The position numbers were made by a program, and so were the translations under genes. A stretch of 64,000 nt of DNA from Anthostomella pinea (lineage: Eukaryota; Ascomycota; Sordariomycetes; Xylariales; Xylariaceae): the NCBI GenBank assembly GCA_963556695.1, contig CAUWAG010000018.1, forward strand, positions 4,588,001 to 4,652,000, written 5' to 3'. Positions 33,559-44,505 of this stretch are shown here, in pieces. The notes beneath the pieces are model-generated. The model ran no database searches and was not told where the DNA came from. It was given only the letters and a program-made list of their open reading frames with translations. Position 1 is the stretch's first letter, and the number at the start of each line of letters is the position of its first letter.

Positions 33559-35930
33559 TACCATTTAATTTTGAATCATTGAACGCGCAAAGCCCTTCCT
33601 TTTATGATCTGTGGTTGGGATTTGTGAGGGATGCCGGTAGTTCATCCTGGACCTTGGTCTTAGCGTGTCACAGCCTGTATCCGGATTGCAGGCTCCTTAC
33701 CCAGGTATTAGGTGCAACGACTGATCCGAACAACCAAAGGCATATGAACATATTGAACCCGATTTTATATTAATGGCATTTACTTTCATGCCATGAGTTC
33801 CCAACTACTATTATCAATCACCGTAAAAAGCAGAACTGTTTAGTTTCAAGCTTAGCATGGAGAAAACGAGCGACATTGGGATCGAGGACCCATCCATCCC
33901 AAAGGGAGCCTCCCTAGAGGTGAACTCCTTGACGTTGCCTTGCCCACAATTGCCTCTCACTCAAACCCAAAAGGCTAGAAAACACTAAAGCACAAAGATA
34001 TTGAAACGGCGAGCAACCTTATTCAAAAAGATTCAGAATTTTCATACGGACTGTGGATTTAAAGCATACCTGCTGCTGTGGAATTGTCATTGCTCCTACA
34101 TTTATAATTCTTGGCGCATTGCCCCGCCGGAATATGCGCAAGTTGTAAGCATACAGTGCCATGCGAGCTGTACAAATAGCTAATTTCTTAGATAGAGAGT
34201 TATCCATTGCCAGTTGTATATAACCCAGACGTGCAGAAGAACGGTGACAAAGTTGGGAAATGCTCTCACGATTCACGATGATAGGCGAGGCCAATTCCCT
34301 GTAAAATAAATTAAAAAATAACGCTTAAATCAAACAAAAATTAATACAAAGACGTGTTAAAATACCCCGCTATCGACTGTAGCATAATTGCATTCCAGTG
34401 TTATTTAGTGGACTTTAAAAACATAGCAAAGTTCGTACATAGTCCGGCAGATCGTTAAATATAATCAAAATAAGAAACCATTGAAGGGATAAGCACATTC
34501 TCCCCGGAAGAATCCCTCAGCCTGTTAGCCTAAACACCGCAGCTCTTGTGTAAGACAGCCTAAATCGAGTTATAATACGAGCTTTTATGTCCTGTCCTAA
34601 GCTAATAATAGCATAACAAGTAATAGCATATGTAAGCGATTGGCCGGGCTGACCTGTGTTATAAATAATGAATGATCAGCTCTTCCGCTCGCCGACAGAT
34701 GAGCTGAGGTCATCGTGTTGATAGTGAGCAACGGAGCTGGGGGGTTGTAGCTACTAAATGGTCAAGCAGGCGCAGTCCTGCCCGGGTGCGATATCCCTCC
34801 CGTACAAAAATAGTTCTCTGCGGCCAGGCCAGATAGAGGGAATGCATAGACATTATGTTTTGAAGTAGGCTGCGCGCTTCCATTCCTCTACGATATTGTG
34901 GTGGGCATGATAGAGGCTGTCATAATCGGCAGCGTGCTGGGCCGCGAGGCATCTGGCAAAGCCAGATCAGTGGCTATAGGGGGTTTTGTCTCGTTTATTC
35001 CGGGATATCCCATACACTTAATCGCGCCTATCTGCTCAACCTCCTTCGAAAGGTCTCTGGTGCCATTCGAGACCACGGCCTTGACGCAAGCCACCTGCTC
35101 TAAACAGCTCTTGCGGCGCGTTAGCTACTGCAGGAACACACAGAGAGTGGTGGGGGCTGACCACACAACATTGGCCCCTCCATTTGGCGGACCAGCAGGT
35201 AGAAGGAAGCTGGTACTCGCCAAGCCCGCGTAGCGCAGGCGTGGGAAGGGGTACGTGATCAGCTTGTAAGCAGGATCTGCAGACTGTAGTAGCGCGCGGC
35301 AGTCCTTACCATATCGCCGTCCCCCATTGAATTTCAAAATTTACACCTGCCTATTCCAAAAGGGTTACGTCCGTCAAACTACTCTGCGCAAGATACACCG
35401 ACATCATGGACATCTTGAAAGCGATTTTTATTGCCGGGTTCGCGTGTATTGCTGATATACTCTGGTAAGCCTGTCTTATGTTCAAGCTTACTTTAAACTG
35501 GCATAGCCCAATGCGGACCAGTCCTGACAGGAGCGAGAGGTCAGGACGAACACACAAACGATGACAGCGGACTGGCCGGACTTAAAATATAGCATGGGCT
35601 TATAACGTGATTTGGTGGGATGGCCGAAGGGGGTCTCTGGCGGAAACGGGGCTATATGCCACGCCAAGGCCAGCCTGCCTCTCACCTTGTCAGCTCATGC
35701 AAGAGAGACGCCCGCTGCAACATTCACGTCCAGTAGCGGTTGGTAAAAAGGCGTGCAGGGCACCAGATGGTCAGCAGTCTGAGAAAGTGGCGCGGGCATA
35801 CAGACCAAGATCGGCGATCTGCTACTGTTGTCGCAAGGCATTCTGCGCGTCAGGCTGTCTGTAGGGCCGTCGCCAATCCTGCCACCCAATACCGACACAT
35901 GCCCACATGATAATCCTTATGGTTCAGGTT
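33559..35930. other. Gene-less stretch
   Basis: Moderately AT-rich to 34650, then normal composition. Small frames on both strands (for example 70 codons at 35125-35337 minus) have no recognisable domain. No repeat partner was found in the window. Confidence 0.5.
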
Positions 35931-36023
35931 GGCCGTATGGCGCAATGGTCAAATGCGTCTGGTTGTGTTCTCGTTTGTGCGGTGGGCGACGAGAACAAGT
36001 GGGTTCGAATCCTGCTATGGCCT
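35931..36023 (+). tRNA. tRNA-like structure, probable SINE head or tRNA pseudogene
   Basis: The 7-bp acceptor GGCCGTA (35931-35937) pairs fully with TATGGCC (36016-36022, one G-T). D-stem GCGC/GCGT brackets an A-box-like TGGCGCAATGGTC; T-arm GTGGG-TTCGAAT-CCTGC holds a perfect B box (GGTTCGAATCC). The middle is abnormal: instead of a 5-bp anticodon stem it can form a 9-bp hairpin, TGTTCTCGT with ACGAGAACA (35966-35974 and 35989-35997), and no anticodon can be assigned. No T-run terminator follows at once. This fits a tRNA-derived SINE head or decayed tRNA better than a working tRNA. Confidence 0.45.
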
Positions 36024-36265
36024 CCTTCTGACCCGGCTTGTGCGAGTCAACAACCAGCACACGACAGTGGAGAGGCCCCGTTATCGCAGAGGCCGATAAC
36101 CAAGCAGCTTGTCTCCATAACACCCACTCCTGCGAGATTTTTCCCCTTGTGATTTCCCTCGCCAGCAGATAACAAACACCTACTTCACCCACCAATGCGA
36201 CATATATCGAACGGCTACTGGAATGATGTGTATACCAGAGGATTGAGGTTCACTGGGTCGCTTTG

Positions 36266-38190
36266 TCATTGGATAGGAGGTTTTTCTGACGGAATCGTGC
36301 TTGGGTATTGACTAAAACCATCTGGAGACTCCAGATTAAGTAACAAACATGATACTCTAATGGCCATCTGAGTCCGTCTTAAGATCAAGGAAGTCGATAG
36401 ACAGGATGCTATCTGGCTTGGTTGACGGTCGCCTAGGTGTTCTGTATGTCTGTTTCTTGATTTTGGCCTTGCCACACCCGTCACACTGAGCAGTAGAGGG
36501 ACCCTTGATTCTCACTCCTCTAGCATGCTTTGTAATCTGGGCAATTACTTTAGGGTCAGGATGCCCTAGCCGCCAGTGCCAGAGGTTCTCGTCACTCTTG
36601 TTTAGAGCTCTTTCTGTTCTGGAGTTGATCATCCTCTTCTGCAGGGCAAAAAACGCTTTGGTTTCGCCTAGGGGTATGTCCTCCATGACCCATTGTCCAA
36701 ACTTATCCGTGAGTTTGAACACCACTGAATCATCCTTTTGTCTGACAAAGTTGTTAAATGATTTGTTGTCCCAGTAATATCCAAGCTTCTTGAGTTGCTG
36801 TAAAGATACAAGATTTGTCGTGAATCCTTCACAGAAGGTGACATTCTGTAGCGTCAAGATGAATGGTCCTAGTGAGTCATGAGCAGTGATGTCTACTTTT
36901 CCGTATCCTAGGATTGGTATGAAGGTGTCTCCTGCATATACTCCATCATCTATTGGGGCTTTGGGAAAGTTGTTGAAGCGAGTGATAACGTTAAAAATAT
37001 GTAAGGTTGCGCCAGAGTCGAGGATTGACGAGTTGAGTAAGGGGTAAGGGGTGGTTGCATAAGAGGACTTTGTGTTATTTGTTAGATAGGATACTGCTGT
37101 CTTCTTTGCGTGTGTTGGCACATGTTATATTCTCTCACCCCTTTCCACGAGTCAATCACGCGGTGTCTGTCTCTTGGAAATTTGTGCCACTTTCTCAGAT
37201 AGATTGTTGTCCCTTTTAAGCAATATTTTGACCATTTGCTCCACATTGTGATGGACTTTCTATCCATTTAGTCGCTTGTTTAGGAAGAGGTAAAAGCACT
37301 CTGTGAAGTGGTGCCCTTTATAATAACATCCCTTACATGCTTAAATGGTTAAGGGAGCTTCTTTATTATCTTGGCCCCTTTTACTAGAAGTTCCCTGACT
37401 TCCTCCTCTAAAACCTCCTTTTGATCCACCTCTTGAGCCCCCTTGCTGTCTCTGGTTGTTGTTTCCTCCACCGCGGCCTCTGCCTCTTGTGTCTGATTGT
37501 TGTTGAGGATGCTCCTTTTCTCTCTTGTTTTTAATTGAGTCTCTTGTTGAGTCTCCTATATCGTCTGGTTGTTCTCTATGAAGGGCTGGGAAACCCGTTT
37601 TCTATCCCTTCTAAGGATTGGTAATGGCGCGCGTTGTTATCCAGTCGTCGTGGAGGTCAGAGGCTATCTAGGAGTATGAAATACTGCCTTCAAGCACTCC
37701 TTCCTTCTTGTTTGCCCTGGCTTGAGAAGACCAATTGGAGTTCATCAAGGCGACAGCAACTATGAAGTCATTAAACCAGGTTGCTGGAGATAGAGCTTCA
37801 GGGACCCTGGCTTTCATAGCCCTGGCCATAACCAACTTCCACTCTTTAATCCAGCTGATAAAATCTTTCTTTTTCTTTTTTTGTACCACCTTGTTGACCG
37901 TTGATATAATGGCACGGTAGTCGACTTGGGCCTGGTGCATGATGTTCTTACTGTAGATGGCTCCTTCAGTTGCGAGCTCTTGGTACCACTGACGGAGGTT
38001 TCGTTCGGGGAGTAGTTTGGTCTCATGTATGGTAGGATCGACGGTTTCGAGAGTCCACTTGGTGAGTTCGGATATGGAGGCCTTGGTTTGCTGATAGATC
38101 TTGTCTTCGTGCGCTCCTTCGATTACCAGGTATCGGAGTTGTCGCCAAAAAGGGCGTGCTGCTTACATAATCCATATATGCCCCTCACTC
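36266..38190 (-). pseudogene. Copia gag-protease-integrase fragment
   Basis: Minus-strand 5' half of a second Copia-type element, unrelated in sequence to the one at 28192. From right to left: gag (FWRQLRYLVIEGAHEDKIYQ, then DFISWIKEWKLVMARAMK), a zinc knuckle near 37315 (CKGCYYKGHHFTEC), protease (ILDSGATLHIFN), GAG-pre-integrase (LWHWRLGHPDPK) and the start of integrase (CDGCGKAKIKKQ; SIDFLDLK). It stops near 36266 without RT. Several stops and frameshifts (near 37115, 37290-37660, 38168). No LTR was found at either side. Its gag start lies about 110 bp from the damaged 5' end of the amidohydrolase gene. Confidence 0.8.
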
Positions 38191-38303
38191 ATCGCTTCTT
38201 CTGTCAGGGGTAGTCTACCTTACATACTGCGCCATCTTCCTTTCATCAACAAGGTTTTGACCGCTCAACGGACATCGTCTTGCACCCATTCTTGAACCAT
38301 GCG

Positions 38304-39688
38304 TAAACACAGGGCGGGGAGAACAAAGAAGTCACCATACACACGTCGTGTTTCTTTGATTCCAAGAAGAAGTGCTTCCGCTCAAACGTGTCGATCTCTG
38401 TTGACCCGAGCACCGGCCTCGTGACCAAAACGTACGAGCGCGACCAACCCCTATCGCAGCATGACGCGTCGGACGCTCACACGATCGATCTCCGGGGCCT
38501 CACAGTCCTACCAGGGCTCGTTGATGCCCATACGCATGTGTTCCTACACCCATACTCGGAGACACCGTCTCTGAACCAAATGCGCGATGAGAGCCTGGTG
38601 GAGCGGGTTGTGCGAGCCACCAACCACGCCAAGAGTGCCTTGATGGCTGGGTACACCACCTACCGCGACCTGGGCACCGAGGGTTTGCGAGACGCGGATG
38701 TCAGTTTCAGAGACACCATCAATCGCAGCATCATACCTGGTCCCCGCATGTTCGTCGCGACCGAGACCATCGCGTCAAGTAGCGGGTACGAGATCAGGCA
38801 GGAGAACGGCATGCCGGGCGTGGACACCACTATCCCGAGGATATCCGATTCCGCCGATGGCGTCGACGGCGTCCGGACAGCCGTGCGCAGGCGACTCGGT
38901 GCGGGCGCCGACATAGTCAAGTTCTACGCGACTACCGGAAACGGCGGCTGCGGTTTCCCGCGCCGGCATGGCAAGGAGCGCGGGAGATCATGTTCCCGCC
39001 GTCGGCTGACCCTTTCACTGGAGATCAGAACCCCAATCTGCTCCTCTTCACGCAGGAGGAGATGGACGCGATGGTTTCGGAGGCGAAGAGGGGACATGCT
39101 CCCATTTCTGCCCATGCCCAAAGCCCCGAGGGCGTGATCATGGCTGCGAAGGCAGGTGTCACGACTATCGAGCATGGCTTCATTCCCAGCGACGAGGCAT
39201 TAGACGCGATGAAAGAGAACAACACCATTTTCGTGCCAACGCTGGCCGTGCTCGAGACGGAGTTACGTCCAGAACCAGAGAGCCGTACTCCGAACGACGT
39301 GCTCAAAAAATTTCTCGACCACACGAAGGCAGCCTACGACAGAGGCATCAAACTTGCCTGTGGCGGCGACACTGGTGCTTTTGCCCATGGGGACAATGCG
39401 CGCGAGCTGGAGCTGATGATCGAAGCTGGGTTGCCTCTCGAGGACGTCTTGCAGGCGGCAACGTTGCACGGCTGGGAGGCTTGCGGGGGCGACCTTTGCG
39501 GCAGGAAATTTGGCTGCATAGAAGAGGGCCGCGCTGCTGATATCGTCGCTCTGGGTGGCAACTTGGCGGAGGATCTCGGCGCGTTGAGGAAGGTGAAGTT
39601 CGTGATGAAGGATGGAACGGTGTACAAAGAAGAGCGTACACAAGGATTCGATATACATACACGAAGTGGCTTGATGCCCAGGAAATGA
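38304..39688 (+). pseudogene. Amidohydrolase (imidazolonepropionase/prolidase-like), frameshifted
   Basis: Metal-dependent amidohydrolase of the TIM-barrel superfamily. N-terminal beta part (IDLRGLTVLPGLVDAHTH) gives the first two His ligands; later ligands are seen in IVKFYA (Lys), SAHAQS and IEHGF (His) and GGDTGAF (Asp). A one-base deletion near 38930 (GCGAC where GCGGAC is expected) shifts the frame; the following frame restores YRKRRLRFPAPAWQGAREI and then runs clean to TGA at 39686. The 5' end is also lost: the frame opens after TAA 38304-38306 with no in-frame ATG (KEVTIHTSCFFDS resembles the usual start segment). The Copia gag fragment ends just upstream, so insertion or deletion by that element probably removed the start. 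Substrate unknown. Confidence 0.8.
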
Positions 39689-39803
39689 TGAAAGGTCAAC
39701 GTATCACTTGAGTAGCTGATACAGCATACAACTGCCTCTATCACGCGATGTTGCGTCGGATACCACTTTGATGTCTCTCATTTATACTATATAGAGATCT
39801 CAA

Positions 39804-40556
39804 TTAAAAGAAATGTACACTATTACCAGGGTTCGCCCAGATGCCCAATTGGCGCCGCATTTGCTCCATCACGTCCTCGTACGTAAACCTTTCCTCCTCC
39901 AAGAGATGAGTCAACTCGACCAGCGCCAAAGCCGCGCATTGCATGATGGCCACCATGCCCTCAATCCGGGCCAGAGTCTTTGGGAGACCCTCGTCAGTAG
40001 TGCGGATGTGCCCCTTGGCAATATCGGCCAGACGGTCATTGACGTGGGTGAATTCGCGCGTGGCCATCGTCATGGCAGTCTCGATCTGAATGAACAGCCC
40101 GTTCCAGAGCTTATGCCCGACGTCGTCCCCCATGAGCCCGAACGCTTCGATGATGTCCAATATTGCGACTTTGTCCTCTTTCAGGATACGAAGATTGTCC
40201 GCGACCTTTGTCTGCCTGTACTCCAGGAGCGGGAGCGTGTACTTCAGGATCCTCTTCCTGATCAATGCCTGGGCGCTGGCTCTATCTCTGGTGTCGTCAT
40301 GTCGGTGGCTACTGCCCCGTGCATCCGAACTAGCATGGTCATCGTGTTGGCGCCGAGCATCTGGGTTACCCAGAATCTCGTATGCTTCCTTTATCTTGAC
40401 GAATCTGGCAGTTGCCGTTGATGTGGAACCGGCTTTGTCTGGGTGGTTGGTCAAACAGAGTTCCCTGTATGCCTTTCTGATTTCGACGGTACTGGCGCTT
40501 CTAGAGACACCCAGGGTCTCGTACAAGTTGTGGGCTGGGAACGTTGTTCGACTCAT
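39804..40556 (-). CDS. J-domain (DnaJ/Hsp40) protein
   Basis: Intact 250-residue single-exon gene. Residues 10-75 are a J domain: NLYETLGVSRSASTVEIRKA, HPD at 38-40, then ARFVKIKEAYEILGNPDARR. The rest is helical with no Gly/Phe or zinc-finger region, so it is a type III (class C) J protein, which recruits Hsp70 through HPD and supplies its own specificity. The C-terminal part (HLLEEERFTYEDVMEQMRRQ) is not recognised. Starts MSRTTFPAHN. No signal or membrane segment, so cytosolic or nuclear. Convergent with the amidohydrolase pseudogene, 115 bp apart. Confidence 0.85.
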   Translation of the reverse strand: MSRTTFPAHNLYETLGVSRSASTVEIRKAYRELCLTNHPDKAGSTSTATARFVKIKEAYEILGNPDARRQHDDHASSDARGSSHRHDDTRDRASAQALIRKRILKYTLPLLEYRQTKVADNLRILKEDKVAILDIIEAFGLMGDDVGHKLWNGLFIQIETAMTMATREFTHVNDRLADIAKGHIRTTDEGLPKTLARIEGMVAIMQCAALALVELTHLLEEERFTYEDVMEQMRRQLGIWANPGNSVHFF

Positions 40557-41061
40557 AATGGCTTTCTGCTTTTCTTGCTGTGGTATTCAGATTGTATGGT
40601 GATCCGAATCTGGAACACGTCCTTGGTTATCCTTGTATTTATCTTCAATCTCCTCTTCCTAAGTGTATGTGCGTAGGTCCATTGAGACCGTACCCAGTGA
40701 AAGGTTCTTTGTTCGTAACGTCTTTGAAAATGAGATTTGTCCCTCGGACGGGGACAAAGCTTACTGCAACCCCGCAAGCTGATCGAATCACATTGTTGTT
40801 GTGTAAAGACCTTTCTTTGTCCAATTTTGTTAGGTTCACAATAGTACCCGTAGAGCAAGAGTATGGCCTGTAGTGCTGCTCCGGTAGAGCTTGAGGCCGA
40901 GTCACATTTATCGTCACAGTATCACGCCACAATATAGTCTTCACTTTACGTTGAACTCAGACACGAATGGGCACAACACATGATCGAAAAATCGATGGAT
41001 TGGCAGACAAGATAGGTCCAACGGGCTTGATCGTATGCTATGAAGACGACATAATCGTTCA
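40557..41061. other. Spacer between J-protein and SnoaL-like genes
   Basis: About 500 bp that must hold the J-protein promoter and the 3' region of the SnoaL-like gene. No TATA box stands out and no other feature is seen. Confidence 0.5.
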
Positions 41062-41907
41062 TCATGCCGCGCTCTTGAGCGGCTCCCCAATGTTCTGACA
41101 TCCACTGATAACCCACCGATCATCGCGCTTGAGTAGCGAGAAGATATTAAATCCCTCGTGGGACTTCCTGCCACCGGCCTCGATAACGAAAGGCGCCCAC
41201 ACAAACCCGAGGTCGCCACACGTCCGCGCCTCAATATCGTGGAGTTTCTCTTCGAATGTTGTTCCCGGCGGAAGCTGGTCGAGAATGCCCTGGAGACGAA
41301 CAATGGATTGCTCCAAATTCGTGACCTGGTATTCGGCAGGCGGTCGAGACTGCAACGATGCACCGCCGTCCAGAAACCACTGTGACAATGCGGGCCAGTC
41401 CGGCTTACTGAAGGCGGACAACAAGGCGTCGATTGGTGCCATGAGACCTGGCGTTTCGGTGAGATTGGAGGACAAGCTGGGCGTCGGAGTCCCTGCTTCC
41501 CACAGTGTCTCTGCCACTCCGCAGATCTTCCAATCATCCTTCACTTTTAGCAGAGATAACAGCATGACGCTGCTCTTCACTTCATTTCCGTCTTTCATTA
41601 GGCGACTGCCTGTCCACACCGCCGCTAGATCACCAGCGACCCATACTGCCTGCGCCGGCTCCCTGAGTGTTTCAGTTGACACTGAGCCTGCACTTGCTGA
41701 TATGGGTTTGGTCGTTCCCGGGCTGTTCAGATGGTCTTTGACAGTCGATATCACTAGGCCGTCTGGCTTCGATAGCACGCAGTGGCAGTCTTGTAAGAAG
41801 TACTTGTGAGCTTCGGTGGAACGCTTCTCACTGTCGACGATGGTGGCCAGGAATGAGCCGACCGTGTCGGTGATCCGACCCTTCTCCAAATCCTCAGTTG
41901 TAGCCAT
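41062..41907 (-). CDS. Double SnoaL-like (NTF2-fold) protein
   Basis: Intact 281-residue single-exon gene starting MATTEDLEKGRITDT. It appears to hold two NTF2-like cone folds in tandem: first VWVAGDLAAVWTGSRLMKDG...LLSLLKVKDDWKICGVAET (about residues 88-137), second GDLGFVWAPFVIEAGGRKSH...IFSLLKRDDRWVISGCQN (about 232-277); the two share the pattern DL-x-VW ... SLLK-x-DDW-I-G. Such proteins act as small-molecule isomerases/hydrolases or have non-catalytic binding roles; no substrate can be deduced. No signal peptide. TATA box about 130 bp upstream. Divergent from the DUF1996 gene. Confidence 0.7.
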   Translation of the reverse strand: MATTEDLEKGRITDTVGSFLATIVDSEKRSTEAHKYFLQDCHCVLSKPDGLVISTVKDHLNSPGTTKPISASAGSVSTETLREPAQAVWVAGDLAAVWTGSRLMKDGNEVKSSVMLLSLLKVKDDWKICGVAETLWEAGTPTPSLSSNLTETPGLMAPIDALLSAFSKPDWPALSQWFLDGGASLQSRPPAEYQVTNLEQSIVRLQGILDQLPPGTTFEEKLHDIEARTCGDLGFVWAPFVIEAGGRKSHEGFNIFSLLKRDDRWVISGCQNIGEPLKSAA

Positions 41908-42034
41908 GTTGAATTGAGTAGCGAAATAAGTGCTTTTATGGAGGTATGTGTATTGGTTGACTGTGGTTCTTTGGTGACGATGAGCATGTGGAGTTGCTCG
42001 TTATGTTGAGGTTGTGAGGGGGTCTGGAGGAGTC

Positions 42035-42041
42035 TTTATAA
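42035..42041 (-). promoter_or_regulatory. TATA box of the SnoaL-like gene
   Basis: TATAAAG on the minus strand, about 130 bp from the ATG at 41907. Confidence 0.5.
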
Positions 42042-43029
42042 GCTCACGACAATCAAGGGAAAGCAACCGGGCCACTTGCAACGACCCTGGACCAAGGATG
42101 CCCTGAGAGCTCGGAGTCCTCGGACTCTCGAAGCGCCCCCTCACTTATTCCACACGGATGCATTAGTGCTGACAGCGGAATCCTCTTACCCGTTGCTGGC
42201 TTCTCTGCCAGTAGCCTATTTAATAACACTGTCTCAAAGGGGAAACCTTACTTAAAACAACAAAGTGTCAAAAGAAGTCCTCGGAATCCTATGCTACGAG
42301 GACTCCGAAAATCTTTTCTCGGAGATCCTTCCTTTGGGTTCTTCCTTCAGGAGGGCTTAACGGGAAAATGAAGGGAGCCGGTCTGAGGTATACCAGGAAC
42401 ATTATGATAACATGCCTATAACTGGCGCGGGCCTCCGCTCCTCGCCCCCTTTCCTCTGGACGTCGCCCACAAGCCAGAGATCGTAGCCGCGCAGCAAGTC
42501 AATCAGCCGCGCCTTGACCTCGGCGACTGCGAAGAGCCATCCGGACACGCGTGCGGCCCGTGGCCGGAGGTCAGCGAGTCGAGCGACGTCGCGACGACCT
42601 CATGGCTGGAAACCCCAGGAGTCCTTTCAGGCTTTTCGTACGCCGCCACCCATTCAGACCGTAAATCACCCTTTCCAATGGTATGAAATCATAGTGCATG
42701 GGGCGCAATCAATAGTACTTGACTACCTACCTATCTCATGTCGAAGGCACCTCGTTTTCTATGGCGTTGAACCGAGGCCACCCTATGCAAGCCTTAAACA
42801 AGCCCCTATATTGCCTCGCCATGATTCGGCCTATCAGAGCAACCACCTTTCGCCCGAGACCAGATTTTTGATTGCTATACTATAACGCAATGATATTCAG
42901 ATATGCCAAGTCAATCGTTCTTCCGTTTGGTCACATCCCGCCCCCATCGATATTACAAGTCTGCTACCCAGGGACCGGCAGTCGAGCAGCAGGAGTCTTC
43001 TCCGCCCGGTACAGGTTCTCTGATTCCCT

Positions 43030-43036
43030 TATATAA
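43030..43036 (+). promoter_or_regulatory. TATA box of the DUF1996 gene
   Basis: TATATAA in CTTATATAAGG, 77 bp upstream of ATG 43107. Confidence 0.55.
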
Positions 43037-43106
43037 GGTTTGAAACAGTGGCCCCGTGTGGTACACCATCTATCAATCGTCCATCCTCCACATAACACCT
43101 CGACCC

Positions 43107-44505
43107 ATGCCGACCATGTACCGGAGCAGTCTTCTCGGCTTCGCCGCGCTGGCCAGTGCCGCGCCCCAGGGCGGCTTCGATAGCACCCTCACCATGCTGA
43201 GGTTCGGTTGCGCCCAGGTCGTCATCGACCGTCTCGATCCCCTTGTCAACCCCGGTGTCATTCCCTCTCCGCATGTTCACCAGATCGTGGGTGGCAATGG
43301 ATTCAACGCTTCGATGACGACCGGCGATGTTTCCGCTACCGCCTCCTGCACGACATGTGCGTTCTCCGAGGACTTCTCGAACTACTGGACAGCGAACATG
43401 TACTTCAAGGCCCGCAACGGCACCTACAAGCGAGTTCCTCAGCTCGGCGCGGCGTACGTATTGCGCTTGTTCTTATCCGGACCCAGGGTTCTCTGGGTAT
43501 ACTCATCCGCAACAGCTAACACGCCGCTCCTGTACAGGCTCCAGTTCGGTGACAATTTCAGTACCGAGATCTCAGGTGGTGTGCTGGTCTACTACGTCTC
43601 CGCTCAGCCGGGCGAAATCACCGCTTTCCAGCCGGTCAGTGATACTCAAGTTGGAGGTGCTCACACGAAGACGACTGATCCGGACGTCTAGGGTTTCCGC
43701 ATGCTCGTCGGTGACCCGACCAAGCGTACGGCCGACACGAACCTGAAACTGCAGAACTGCTACCGCTGCTACACCGGTCCCAACTTCGGTGGCGATGTTA
43801 ACGCACCTTGCCAGGACGACAGGTTTGTGTCTCATGTTCAATTTTCTGAGGGCCTAGATAATAATGATACACAGCATTGACACTCAGGGTCTGCCCAACA
43901 AGCAATGCGCGGGCGGTATCCGATCTAACCTTCTGTTTCCCACGTAAGCTCCCCATTGCGAGTGACGTACCTGCAAGAGGAGAATACTGACGACTCATCT
44001 ACTCCCAGCTGCTGGGACGGCAAGAACCTCGACAGCCCGAACCACCAAGCCCACGTCGCCTACCCAACAACGGGACCAGCCGCGTTTCTCAGTCTGGGCG
44101 GCGCCTGCTCGTCGACGCACCCGGTCCGGATCCCACAGTTGATGTACGAGGTGGTCTGGGACACGACCCAGTTCAACGACGAGTCGATCTGGCCAGCCGA
44201 CGGGTCGCAGCCATTCTATTTAAGCTATGGCGACAACACCGGGTACGGACAGCACGGCGATTACGTGTTCGGCTGGAAGGACGACGCACTCCAGAAGGCC
44301 ATGGATACGTCGGGCTGCATGGGAGCCACGTGCTCCACGCTCAAGAACCAGGTCATCGCCGACGCCAAGCAGTGCTCCGTCAAGACCGTCGTCCAGGAGG
44401 ACCACGAGGGCTGTGAGTTGGGCACTTTAATATGTGGGAAACACGTACTGACCAATTGCAGGGCTCACTGAACTGCCGGGCGCGGACACGGCTATGCCCA
44501 TGTAG
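43107..44505 (+). CDS. Secreted DUF1996 protein
   Basis: Six exons: 43107-43453, 43538-43634, 43692-43822, 43875-43943, 44009-44412, 44462-44505; all introns GT-AG, 49-84 nt, total 363 residues with frame kept throughout. Signal peptide MPTMYRSSLLGFAALASA, cut before APQ. The mature chain follows DUF1996 closely: IDRLDPLVNPGVIPSPHVHQ IVGGNGF, CTTCAFSEDFSNYW, GFRMLVGDP, CWDGKNLDSPNHQAHVAYP, and HPVRIPQLMYEVVWDT. The His-rich HVHQ / NHQAH / HPVRIP residues are conserved in the family and may bind metal; function is not established, some members are carbohydrate-active-like wall or secreted proteins. It ends LTELPGADTAMPM without a GPI signal. Intact, with its own TATA box. Confidence 0.88.

Larger units (their letters stand above)
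41908..43106. promoter_or_regulatory. Divergent 1.2-kb promoter region with repeated CTCGGA
   Basis: Serves the SnoaL-like gene (minus) and the DUF1996 gene (plus). CTCGGA occurs at 42110, 42119, 42280 and 42318, and its partner GACTCCGA at 42301, all within 215 bp; CGG-containing repeats of this sort are typical of Zn2Cys6 binding sites. No supportable coding sequence; the 123-codon frame at 42514-42885 shows no domain. Confidence 0.4.
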
